DNA from: Trichomonas tenax
Taxonomy: Eukaryota > Parabasalia > Trichomonadida > Trichomonadidae
Assembly: GCA_023091735.1 (NCBI GenBank)
Contig: JALKBU010000276.1
Span: 1-52,308 of the forward strand
DNA: 52,308 bases
Direction of reading: 5' to 3'
The translations under genes and the position numbers were made by a program. Each line of letters opens with the position of its first letter. The first letter of the stretch is position 1. Positions 10,217 to 19,345 of the stretch are shown here, in pieces. The notes below the pieces were generated by a model. It was not told the DNA's origin. It worked only from the letters and a program-made list of their open reading frames with translations, and ran no database searches.

Positions 10217-12688
10217 TCATTCGTTTTGTAGAGCAGCGATGAGCTTTGTCATTGCAAAATCGCTCTCAAACTTCTGTGAAATCGATGTTGCATTATCAGA
10301 TAAACTGATTCTGTAACCTTTCGCCCACATTCTGTCATCAATGAACAACATTTCGACATTATTCCATGTGGCACCGCCAACGGAACTGTAATTAACGGTC
10401 TTTGTTGGTGGAGGCAAAATGTTGATATTCGGATTTGCGAGTGAATTAACAACTTGCGGTGGAGGACTTGGAGGAGCAAACTGAATGTTTTGAACCTGCA
10501 GCACTTCAGGCTGCTTGAGTGGCTCAGGTTGCTTGGGAGTTTCAGGCTGTTTGGGTGTTTCTTTCGGTTCTTCATCATCATTTTCATTTTCTTCACCATC
10601 GGACTTTGGTGTGTTTTCATCTGAAGATTCTCCATCAGATTCTTGCATCTTCTTGGCTATTTCTGTTATAGAGTCCTCGTTATCATCACTTGCTTCAGCT
10701 TTCATCTCTTGAACTGATACTAACCGAGACATTTGCTTATCTTTCTTCTCTGCAATATTAATTGTTAACGGAGCCTTAGACATTGTGTTATTCTTCTCTT
10801 GGTACTTAGGATAGTGAGCAACATTGACTAAGTCTTGAACGAATTGACTTAAGTCTCGTTTCTTGAAAGCTTTCTCCCTCGAATTGATGTTCTTGAGATC
10901 GCTGTGAGGAAGTTGAAGACCGAGTCTTATGTTTCTTTCTTTCAAGTACATAACGAAGCCTCTCCATGCGTTTGGATCTTGAATGTTATTCCTATCAATG
11001 TAAAGATATTCGATTGTCTTGTTTTGATCCAAGAACTTCCTGAGCATTGGGAATATTTCATCTTGAATGCTGTTGTCGGAAATATCCAATAATGTGATGT
11101 TTCTGTCAACCAAACAATCTAAAATCCTGCCAATGGCAACACCAAGTCTATGATCTTCTCTTCCCTGAATAGAGAACTTCTTGACATGACGTGAAGAAGC
11201 AATGAACTGAGTGAATAAATCCAACGAATTATCGGTCGTTGAGAAGCAACCATTGATGCTCAAATATCTTAATTTCTTGCAGAGCGATAAGAACTCAAAG
11301 AATTTCTCATGCAATGGATTGTTGTCCCATTTGAAGGCCGCTAAGTTTGGAATTGGATATTTCGTGATCTTTTCGAAAAGAACCTCTTTTGCTTCAGGTT
11401 CAATGCCTGCATTACTGAGATCAATAACAACATTAAGATCCGTATTTTTAGAGTTATGCGCGAAAATATTGATGAATGACAATAAATTGTTTCCGTGCCA
11501 TTTGATATCGTGGCCGATTAACTTGTCGAACTTTCGTGGTAGCTTCATTTTTCGTTGTGGAAGCATCTTGCAATAGTTTCCAGCACAAATAATTTCGCGA
11601 ATCTTGCAGCCTTTTGTTGTTGCTATTTCTTTGATTGTCGGTGTGATATCGACATCGTTGAAAGAGAAATCAAGCCTGATAAGCTTAGGAAGGTGTTTAA
11701 TTGCGTTTTTAGCAGAAGCTCCTTTAACATTTTTGATTGTTAAAGCACGCAATGATTCGAATTGAGTATTTGATGCAAAAACTTTGATAATAGGATAGAA
11801 GTTCGATACTGACTCACTAAAACCAAGTTGGAGGATTGGTTTCATTCTCATTAGTTCAAATAATTGCTTGATATCTTTTCCAGTGACTATAGACTTTCTA
11901 AATAGCAGAGATTGTATTTTTGAGTGTGGGTTTTGAATAATCGCTTGTATAAATGTATTAAATCCCTCCGAAATCTGATCTTCGATTTCAATTGAAGTGA
12001 TGAAATTCGTTCTTCTGATGAAATTAGCCAATGGTTCCCACATTTTGTGCTCTGCTGTTAAAGGAACAATGAGTGTTGTGATCCAATTGCAAACATCTAA
12101 TGAATCGAGAATTAAATCTGCGTAAGGTTCGAAGCCCGGAACTAAACTCATATTGAATTCATCATTATGTCTGTTTTTCACGTCCTGCGTGTATTTATTG
12201 AACTCAGAAAGAAATTCTGTTTTAGGAATTCGATTGTTATCGCGACATTTGAACAAAAATCGTTTGTATTGAGGATAATATTTGTCTGTATAGTCCTGAT
12301 CCGGGACATATTGGTCAGATTTGAAAGTTGGTAATTCGCTCGCTTGAAATATGTTGACTAAATTCTTTAAAATCATCATCAGTATCAATTTAGCTGCGGG
12401 TTCTTTGAATGTAATTGATTTATCGTCGTATTTTATAACAATTTCGGTTTCTCCTTGCAAATATATCTCTTTTACACGACCCCATTGTATAAATAAGTCC
12501 AACTGCGCTTTCTTTGATAAAAATTTTGTTTTGTAGAAATAAGAACCAAATATCGTCGCAAATAAAATTCGCTTTCTAACTTTTCCGTTTTCTTTTTGTT
12601 TTTCAACTCTTCGCACGAAGAGAATGGGCTCTATTAATGTATTTGGAAGACTCGGAAGCGTCTCAAGAATCTTTTGATCAACTTCCAT
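10217..12688 (-). CDS. CARMIL-like PH/leucine-rich-repeat protein, 823 aa
   Basis: Residues about 20-125 form a beta-rich PH-like domain (RKRILFATIFGSYFYKTK, VKEIYLQGETEIVIKYDD). Residues about 230-610 are ribonuclease-inhibitor-type leucine-rich repeats, with units such as LIRLDFSFNDVD, LRYLSINGC, ITLLDISDNSIQD and IEYLYIDRNNIQD. From about 650 the chain becomes low-complexity: acidic, then repeated PKQPE and a proline-rich stretch, then a short ordered tail. PH plus RNI-type repeats plus a proline-rich tail is the CARMIL architecture (capping protein and Arp2/3 linker at the membrane). I could not identify a clear capping-protein interaction motif, so CARMIL-like is the safe name. Same strand as the CYFIP gene but separated by 482 bp, so not co-transcribed. 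TCAAAAATTT precedes the ATG. Confidence 0.72.
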   Translation of the reverse strand: MEVDQKILETLPSLPNTLIEPILFVRRVEKQKENGKVRKRILFATIFGSYFYKTKFLSKKAQLDLFIQWGRVKEIYLQGETEIVIKYDDKSITFKEPAAKLILMMILKNLVNIFQASELPTFKSDQYVPDQDYTDKYYPQYKRFLFKCRDNNRIPKTEFLSEFNKYTQDVKNRHNDEFNMSLVPGFEPYADLILDSLDVCNWITTLIVPLTAEHKMWEPLANFIRRTNFITSIEIEDQISEGFNTFIQAIIQNPHSKIQSLLFRKSIVTGKDIKQLFELMRMKPILQLGFSESVSNFYPIIKVFASNTQFESLRALTIKNVKGASAKNAIKHLPKLIRLDFSFNDVDITPTIKEIATTKGCKIREIICAGNYCKMLPQRKMKLPRKFDKLIGHDIKWHGNNLLSFINIFAHNSKNTDLNVVIDLSNAGIEPEAKEVLFEKITKYPIPNLAAFKWDNNPLHEKFFEFLSLCKKLRYLSINGCFSTTDNSLDLFTQFIASSRHVKKFSIQGREDHRLGVAIGRILDCLVDRNITLLDISDNSIQDEIFPMLRKFLDQNKTIEYLYIDRNNIQDPNAWRGFVMYLKERNIRLGLQLPHSDLKNINSREKAFKKRDLSQFVQDLVNVAHYPKYQEKNNTMSKAPLTINIAEKKDKQMSRLVSVQEMKAEASDDNEDSITEIAKKMQESDGESSDENTPKSDGEENENDDEEPKETPKQPETPKQPEPLKQPEVLQVQNIQFAPPSPPPQVVNSLANPNINILPPPTKTVNYSSVGGATWNNVEMLFIDDRMWAKGYRISLSDNATSISQKFESDFAMTKLIAALQNE

Positions 12689-13594
12689 AAATTTTTGATT
12701 CCTGATCCACTTTTTTTGTAAATTTTAACCTAAATTTTGAACTTTGCGGAAATAGGTTTGACTCCATTTTGAAAATATTGATACTGCACTCCATTGCTAT
12801 TAATATCATATTGGTTTCGCACTACAATCTTTTCTAGATTTTGCAATATAACACATTTAACATGAAATCTATCTTTCTTGATATATTTTGCATTACCTCC
12901 AAATAATTGTTATTTAAACCATAAATTATATAAGTAGGTCCACGTTTAGAAGGTAAAATTCACCCTGCAAGTCGTATTTTAAACCTTTTATTTCATTTTT
13001 TTATTTCGCTCAGAGATGAATAAATCAAAAGGGAATCAACTCTCACTTTTCGTTGATTGCTTTCTAAAATTTTTAAAAATTAGTTGAGAAATCACTTTTT
13101 GTGAGGCATTTAAATTTTTATACGCAAAGTCGGCGAAACTCGTTTTTAAACTTACTGGATTAACTTCTTGCTAATTTATTGAACTCCAATGTACAAAATC
13201 CTGTTGTGCATAATATATTAAAGAATTATCTAACAAAATCTATATTTCATTAAAATATTAGATATATCTTGCATCAAAAACATTGATTTGCCATGATGTA
13301 CTTTACTCATTATAATATATTATATTCCCATTGTATAGCATTTTCATAACGTAAAATATGTTGTTGTCGATGATAAATAGGTAAATCTAATCACAAATAT
13401 GCTTTTTTTAGAAAAAAGTATTCCAAGTGTTCACACATAAGCTCTGTGTGTTATTCTCCCAAAAATAATGATGATTCTTTTCAAATTTTCCCGCTCTATT
13501 CTTATCAATTTAATAAACTTTTCAAATTTAGCCGCAAAAAAGAAATATCATTATGTAAAATTGTTTTTTGACATGTCAAAAATATATTACAAAA

Positions 13595-13785
13595 GTGGTG
13601 TTTGCTGCGTATTAGGGTGAAGAAATACGACACCTACAGCTATTGCAGAGGATCTAAAAGCTGGGCATAAGCCCTCTTTGTGCTCGATCGAACTCATTGC
13701 AACTCGACCCCGAATCTGGGCTCAACTACATACACCCAGTCATATGCGACGGCTCTCCGTCGGTACTCTGTCTTTGTTTGTTCGA
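13595..13785. other. Compact GC-rich island with several hairpins, possible structured RNA
   Basis: This stretch stands out from about 1 kb of AT-rich DNA and has no open frame of useful length. Hairpins are visible: GGGC-ATAA-GCCC near 13662-13674, CTGGG...CCCAG near 13716-13739, and GACGG-CTCT-CCGTC near 13747-13761. A GTTCGATCG sequence on the minus strand recalls a tRNA B-box, but no tRNA cloverleaf can be drawn. It could be a noncoding RNA gene or a remnant of a GC-richer gene. I cannot assign it to a known RNA family. Confidence 0.25.
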
Positions 13786-14110
13786 ATAAGCTTTTTTAAA
13801 TTTTGATATTATTCATTATTTTCAAAATTGCTCAATTTGTGGGTGGCCTCCTCCAGAAGCTATCATGTATGGAGAAAATCACTCATAAATTGAACAGTTT
13901 TAGAAATATTGAATTATTTCAAATTGCAATTACGCAATTTCATATGATAAATTAGAACATAACATGCTGGCCTCGAGTAGATGTCATTATGCCATGTGCT
14001 AAGTACAAAGTCGAAATCACTTGAAATGTGATAGTAAATGCCTGATTTCTGGCCCACAGTATGCTGCTATTCGTGCAGAAGGATAATATATCGGAATGTT
14101 GTGTATTAAA

Positions 14111-14212
14111 ATCAATTTCGGCCTCCCAGAGCCACTAATCGGTTGCTTGATGTAGTAATGTAATGAATTCTTTCAGCAAGGTGATTATTGGCTCTTGGTG
14201 GTCGAAATTGAT
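14111..14212. repeat. Long imperfect inverted repeat (hairpin), 102 bp
   Basis: The left arm starting ATCAATTTCGGCC (14111-14148) is matched in reverse complement by the right arm ending GGTCGAAATTGAT (14175-14212). About 29 of 38 positions pair, in blocks of up to ten, around a 26 nt loop. No ORF crosses it. It looks like a MITE remnant or a transcribed hairpin. Two similar-sized hairpins lie at 16945-17030 and 17154-17263. Confidence 0.6.
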
Positions 14213-14410
14213 ATTTAGCTGCACACACTTTTTTTATTGTTTCTGGGTTGGGAAAAGTGCAGAGAATCACAGATATCTGAGATCGAAATTTAGTTCAGTG
14301 GAGTGAAATCAAGCTGTATCAATTATCATTATTTTGATGTGATTTTTATGTTTATTTTCTTGTAAGGTTTACATTATTTTTGAATTAAATCGTTTACGAG
14401 AAATTGTCTT

Positions 14411-14870
14411 TTAAGCATTGGCGTCGCTTATGCTGCTCTTCTTGTCTGATTTCTTGCGGAGAACAAAGAAGTAAACAAGAACACAAATGACAACAATGAC
14501 TGCAATAACGATGCCGACGATTGCACCGGAGCCTAATCCCTTCTTTTCTTCTTTACCGAGGGTTTCTTCTTGTCCTGAACCTAAATCACTGTTGCTTTGT
14601 TCGACTGTGCCTGGTTCCTTATATTCCTTCTCGAGATCTTTTTGAGTGTAGACATATCCTGAAGATGGAAATCTTCCTGTGAACTCTGGATACGGCCATT
14701 CTTCTTCAGCAGATGCCTTCTTCGAAGTTGACTGAGCTGGTTTAATATCGAGGTTTATCGTTTGTTCTTTTTGACTCTCACATTTATCATCTGATGTTGC
14801 AAGGCTTTGAGTCCCTGAAAGTGAATGTTGCTGCTTGTAACTTCGAATCAAGACTGAAGTTGATAGCCAT
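14411..14870 (-). pseudogene. C-terminal tail of a single-pass membrane protein, no intact start
   Basis: The long frame ends in an acidic spacer, a glycine hinge, one hydrophobic segment of about 23 residues (IVGIVIAVIVVICVLVYFFVL) and a short basic tail RKKSDKK. This is the usual C-terminal arrangement of trichomonad type I surface proteins. That frame is open back to 14929 but has no ATG; its apparent first codon is TTG. The only ATG nearby, at 14870, is in the neighbouring frame and gives 27 sensible-looking codons before a stop, so one frameshift would join the two. No signal peptide or ectodomain is seen. Either a 5'-truncated, frameshifted remnant of a surface-protein gene or a small gene with a sequence error. 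Confidence 0.55.
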
Positions 14871-14929
14871 ATTTGCTTGTGAGAGGTAGCTACCGAATAA
14901 TAGCTAATAATTTGTGATGGTGGAATAAT

Positions 14930-15465
14930 TTATTACATAGCAGAACCAATATTTAATTTAATACTATGTCTCTGCATTTTAATTCATTCTCAGCTTGTTA
15001 CATTTTCAAAAACCAAAGATTCTTTCCCACCTAAATATAGAAAATTGATAAAAATCTTTGAAAGTATTTGAAATAAAATCATTGCCACGTCGAAGTCATT
15101 GTTTCACAATCAAATAATTATAATCCTAGCTTTTGGAATACTTTTTTCATCATCGCTTCTCATTTTCGTGATCTTGATGTATTTAGTTCCAGATTTCAAT
15201 AGCAGAAATTATTGTAGTGGCCAAGAAACAATTGCACATGTTTTTTTGATTTAGTATTTAGTATTGAATGCTTAAGTCCACTTTCGAAAATAAGTCCATT
15301 AAAAAGTGCAAATTTCGTGCTTTAGATAGGGAAAAATATAATATATTACATGATCGAGTCCAAAAATATCAAATATGATACTCATTTAATACAGCAACAA
15401 TGTTTTTGTTGAGATGTTATAAATAAAAATTTAAGGTTAGCATAAAAGATTAAAAGTGTCAAATC
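14930..15465. other. Intergenic, divergent upstream region
   Basis: AT-rich spacer between the membrane-tail remnant and the multipass protein gene. A TCAAATC sits immediately before the ATG at 15466. Nothing else recognised. Confidence 0.4.
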
Positions 15466-16428
15466 ATGTTATTTCCTGACAGCCCAGGTTATTTCAAAAG
15501 AAATGTTTTAACAAAATTGTCAAGAGATACAGCACCTGAAAGTTGGAAAATCGCTTTAAAATCTTATCCCATTAATTATTTTTATTACGCAGTTAATTTC
15601 CTAATGAATTTACCATTTATTTACTTTATAGTTATCATCATGAGAAGATCAGGATTGAAATATAAAAACAGGTCTGCCGGTTCATTGTTCTTTTGTAGTG
15701 TGAAAGTTCTTTCAAATTCAATGTGGGTATTTATTGCATTTTCATATATTGGACAGCAGACCTTTTATGACAGCATTATTCTTCGATTTTTTAATATGCC
15801 TCAGTATCTGAAGATGGCTGGATCCATTAACTTTTTCAACCAAGTGACAAGGATTCTTGTTGTTTTTTCAACTCCATGTTCCAAGCCTATTTACTATGCA
15901 ACCGTTTCAATATATTATTTACTGCTTTTTTACACAGCACTATTATTTATATTATCTTATTTAAACATTCCACATAGAGTAGTTGAGACGCTTTTTAATA
16001 GTGAAGGAAAGTTTATGAAAACACATTTTCAAATTTTAAATGTAATGACTGGTCTTGATGTATTCTTATTATCTCAAATAACGATATTTTCAAAAATAAA
16101 GGACTATTTTCCTCCAAAATATCGAAGATCTATGCATGTTGCCATATTTATGCTATGTGTTGCATGGATTTTACAAATATTTGCTAAATATTATACCGAT
16201 TCAATTCGGTTTTTTGTTGTGACAACTCCCGAAATTTTCAAGAAATATCCGAACTATTGGTATGATGTTTATGGAAATATTGTAAATATCTTTCAAGAGG
16301 ATTCTTTGGATCTATCACTTCTTTATATTATTTATAACTTATCGCATCAAGAATTCAACAATGAATCGGAAAATAGTGATTTGCATTCCTTGGATTGTGT
16401 ACTAGATGAAGCAATCAATGTGATTTAA
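15466..16428 (+). CDS. Multipass membrane protein of unknown function, 320 aa
   Basis: I do not recognise the family. Hydropathy by eye suggests about six or seven membrane segments: around residues 38-60 (YYAVNFLMNLPFIYFIVIIM), 73-95, 118-135, 142-166 (YYLLLFYTALLFILSYL), 190-207 and 222-242, with basic loops such as RRSGLKYKNR between. The C-terminal 70 residues are soluble and end with an acidic stretch. There is no cleavable signal peptide; the N-terminal 37 residues are basic and probably cytosolic. A 7TM receptor-like or transporter-like role is possible but unsupported by any motif. The ATG is preceded directly by TCAAATC, which supports this start. Confidence 0.7.
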   Translation: MLFPDSPGYFKRNVLTKLSRDTAPESWKIALKSYPINYFYYAVNFLMNLPFIYFIVIIMRRSGLKYKNRSAGSLFFCSVKVLSNSMWVFIAFSYIGQQTFYDSIILRFFNMPQYLKMAGSINFFNQVTRILVVFSTPCSKPIYYATVSIYYLLLFYTALLFILSYLNIPHRVVETLFNSEGKFMKTHFQILNVMTGLDVFLLSQITIFSKIKDYFPPKYRRSMHVAIFMLCVAWILQIFAKYYTDSIRFFVVTTPEIFKKYPNYWYDVYGNIVNIFQEDSLDLSLLYIIYNLSHQEFNNESENSDLHSLDCVLDEAINVI

Positions 16429-16944
16429 GTTTCAAGAATTTTCCACATCGCTGAGGATCTATTATCTTAAAAAATAACAGTGAGTATCCAATTCACTAAG
16501 ACTTGATTTTAGCTTGGTACTAAACATCTCAAAAATTATTGTTTGACCAGAAAAAATGATGTATTCATAATAAAAAAATATCATAGAAAAATTCTAGAGA
16601 TACACTAGCTAATGAGAATTTTTGCATGATTGATGTTATATTGTGATTGATTTACATCCAGCAAATGACTTTCGGAAAAATATTAGAAAACTTGAAAAAA
16701 ATTTCCACAGCAAGTGACGGAAACTCGATTTTATGCTCACAGGGATAACTTTTGGCTAAGTTGTTTAAAACATATATACAAAATGCTTCAAAGTATAATA
16801 AATGAAAGATATATCTACTAAAGTCCATCCATTCATAAAATATCATTTAAATCTCAGAACAAAACATAGCTTATACTCAACAGTTTTTCATGGAATTTGA
16901 CAAGCAAAGCAATCTGTAGTTTATAATTATCCGTTAATAAATAT

Positions 16945-17030
16945 CATCAAAAATAATCAATTTCTGGGACAAATTCTCCAGGCATTTGCTGTTCTGGAGA
17001 GTTTTTACTAGAAAATGATCATTTTTGATG
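16945..17030. repeat. 86 bp near-symmetric inverted repeat (hairpin)
   Basis: Outer arms of 21 bp starting CATCAAAAAT (left) and ending ATTTTTGATG (right) pair at 19 of 21 positions. They are followed on both sides by 9 nt of weak pairing, then a perfect 7 bp stem TCTCCAG/CTGGAGA and a 12 nt loop. The equal arm lengths (37 each) make this a single designed-looking foldback rather than chance AT palindromes. Confidence 0.65.
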
Positions 17031-17153
17031 GCGTTTATATTTTTTGGATAAATTATCGACTTCTGGCACCAGCAAACACTAAAATTACATCGACAGAGCA
17101 CACGTATTCGATACATACTATACATAATGAAATGTAGCGTCCAGCTATATTTC

Positions 17154-17263
17154 AAGATCAAATATCATTGAGAAAGACGTGTTTCCTGCCCATTTTCTTC
17201 AATGCAGCGATGTTCTGTATGATGTGAGCAAGAAGCATGTCATTTTCAATGATATTTGATCTT
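17154..17263. repeat. 110 bp imperfect inverted repeat (hairpin)
   Basis: The left arm starting AAGATCAAATATCATTGA pairs perfectly with the right arm over 18 bp. Pairing then continues for about 20 more positions with scattered mismatches, three of which would be G-U pairs in a plus-strand RNA. The loop is about 30 nt. It lies only 123 bp from the preceding hairpin. Confidence 0.65.
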
Positions 17264-18270
17264 TTTGATTATAATATCTGCTTTCTAAGCTACTTTACAG
17301 CATTTTATTGATTTGCACGCGAATGCATGATCAACAGAGTTACTGTTAGCTTTAGGGTAGCTCAAAAATTACAGAATCACATAATTTTGCTTTATTTTAA
17401 CATAAACATCTATAATTCAATATATTTTATCCTTCTACATGCACAGGAGGACAACAGAGAATGGAATGTAGTTGTTTATAGTTATTTTTCATTAGTTTGA
17501 TAATATTAATTAGAGTTCTGATACTTTTGATAGGCGATGAAAAATGCACAGTGTGTATGCATGAATTCTACTTATGCTTATTAATCTATGTCGTCAATAT
17601 TGAAATAATCAGTATTAAAAACTTAAAAAAAGACTAATTTTTATATAATTAGACGGCAAATGTGCATTATAATATGTGTTTGTGTTAAAAATACATTTTT
17701 AATTTTTTGACATTTTGACGCAAATCACTTTACATTGTCAAAATTATATATCGCAAGCATTTTTGCTATTTACGCTATTTCTGATAAGTTTCTCTGTGCA
17801 TAAAGGATGCACACGTATGCAAAATAATATATACTGAATAGTATCAAAATTTAAGTGAATATTTTTAATATTTGCTCATTCACGTCCATATACATGTTGG
17901 ATGCTCAACGCAGCATGCAAAAGCATGTACCCAAGTACATATGTTATGAAATAAGAGACTTGAGAAAATAAATTTTTATTTTTCTGAACTTGAGGCTTGT
18001 GAAAGCGCACAAATAACACACTCTTATATGTGTAGTATGGTGTTACTTTTAATCTGACATAGCATATGATATTTTTTTGATGAATCTAATTATATGTTAT
18101 AATTAGCTATTTATGATAAATAAATGCTCTACATACACTAGAATTTAGTATTCCAAAAAGAAAAAACCTTCAGCAAGCCGGAGATAGGCCAAATAAATGA
18201 CCTTCCAGAGTGGAAAAATATGATCTGAAATAGCCTCAACAAAGTGAATGACAGATCTATTCAATTAAAT

Positions 18271-18310
18271 TGTCAAATGTCAAATAAAACTTTCAAATGA
18301 GGTGTCAAAT
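18271..18310 (+). promoter_or_regulatory. TGTCAAAT repeats upstream of the Rab gene
   Basis: Three exact TGTCAAAT copies (18271-18278, 18279-18286, 18303-18310) and a related TTCAAAT in between lie within 50 bp of the ATG. The last copy provides a TCAAAT initiator-like site 10-15 bp before the start. TGTCA is also the half-site of the TGACATGTCA palindrome seen elsewhere in the window. Regulatory role inferred. Confidence 0.4.
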
Positions 18311-18319
18311 CTTTAAAAA

Positions 18320-18898
18320 ATGTCGCAGCAAGAAAACTTACCAAGAGTCGTTTTTGTAGGAGATTCAGGAGTAGGAAAGACATCGATAATATACTACATG
18401 AGTACAGGTACATTTCATGAACGTGCAATGCCAACGCTTGGTGCTGCAGTAACGAAAATTCAGTTTGAAACTAACAACGAAAGTTTCTATATACAGTTGT
18501 GGGACACAGCAGGACAGGAGCAGTACCGTTCATTGGTTCCTATTTACTATAAAGGCGCTTATGGAGCAGTCATTGTTTTTAGCATTGATGAAATGAACTC
18601 TTTCAATCATGTTACGGATTGGATCGAGCAGTTGCACATGCACGCGGATAAAAGAATCAAGTTTATAATTGTTGGAAATAAATTAGATTTAGAAGAACAG
18701 AATATAAGCCTGGATTCTATCTACCAGTGGGCAAATAAGCATGGATACCACGTCATGTTTGTTTCAGCAAGATCAGGCGAAAATATCGAATTATTAAGAG
18801 ATTATATTGCGACAAATTTCCGATTTCCACCAGAAAGACAAAGCATAGATGCAGCAAAAAACGAAAAACCAGAAGTCGCTATACAACAGTGTTGCTAG
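18320..18898 (+). CDS. Rab GTPase (Rab5/21/22-like side), 192 aa
   Basis: Complete G domain: P-loop GDSGVGKT at residues 14-21, switch I TLGAAVTK, WDTAGQEQYRSL, NKLD and the G5 motif VSARSG. The short segment YRSLVPIYYKGAYGAVIVF resembles endosomal Rabs of the Rab5/21/22 group, but here switch I carries AAVTK. The C-terminus QQCC is a standard double-geranylgeranylation signal. Expected role: membrane identity and vesicle tethering on the endocytic or early secretory route. Start chosen at the first ATG, which lies just after the TCAAATC initiator-like element. Confidence 0.93.
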   Translation: MSQQENLPRVVFVGDSGVGKTSIIYYMSTGTFHERAMPTLGAAVTKIQFETNNESFYIQLWDTAGQEQYRSLVPIYYKGAYGAVIVFSIDEMNSFNHVTDWIEQLHMHADKRIKFIIVGNKLDLEEQNISLDSIYQWANKHGYHVMFVSARSGENIELLRDYIATNFRFPPERQSIDAAKNEKPEVAIQQCC

Positions 18899-19345
18899 AT
18901 CGATTTTCATAAATATATTGGCAAACTTTCACAATACACTACACAATATACACAGCTTCGATGCTGTCTTCTATATATTTAAATCTTGTTTAGTAAATAA
19001 TATCTTTGATCATTAAATCAAAATAATGAGCAATATTTCATCGATAAAAACACAATATATTTCTTTCCCTATCACGCAAGCCGATAACAAAGTTGACGGA
19101 TGTTTTTATATTATCGAAATTAAAAATCAACACTAAATGATAGAATTTCTTAGCAGAAACGTTTCGACTTAATGTGAATATTTCAATCCAATTATATTTT
19201 TTGGATAAAAACCATTTCATGTCGAAATATATATTAACATCAAATTGATGAGCTAATTCTTTCGCTCTTAAGGGTTAAGAATTAATGATACTCTGCATTA
19301 TGTTTCCACATGTATCTATTTAAAAAACGCATACAAACAAAATAT
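18899..19345. other. Convergent 3' spacer
   Basis: Between the 3' ends of the Rab and the pseudokinase genes. AT-rich; no feature recognised. Confidence 0.4.

Larger units (their letters stand above)
12689..14410. other. Long gene-poor region
   Basis: No protein gene supported. It contains a second TCGGCGAAACTC at 13130-13141, a perfect TGACATGTCA palindrome at 13569-13578, a GC-rich island at about 13595-13785, and a long inverted repeat at 14111-14212 (separate entries). Confidence 0.5.
16429..18319. other. Long gene-poor region with two hairpins
   Basis: 1.9 kb without a convincing ORF. It carries the hairpins at 16945-17030 and 17154-17263 and, at its right end, a repeated TGTCAAAT block before the Rab gene. 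The rest is AT-rich spacer. Confidence 0.5.

Noticed and set aside
13676..13700. B-box-like GTTCGATCG on the minus strand, possible tRNA
   Set aside because: No pairing T-arm, no A-box at the right distance and no acceptor stem.
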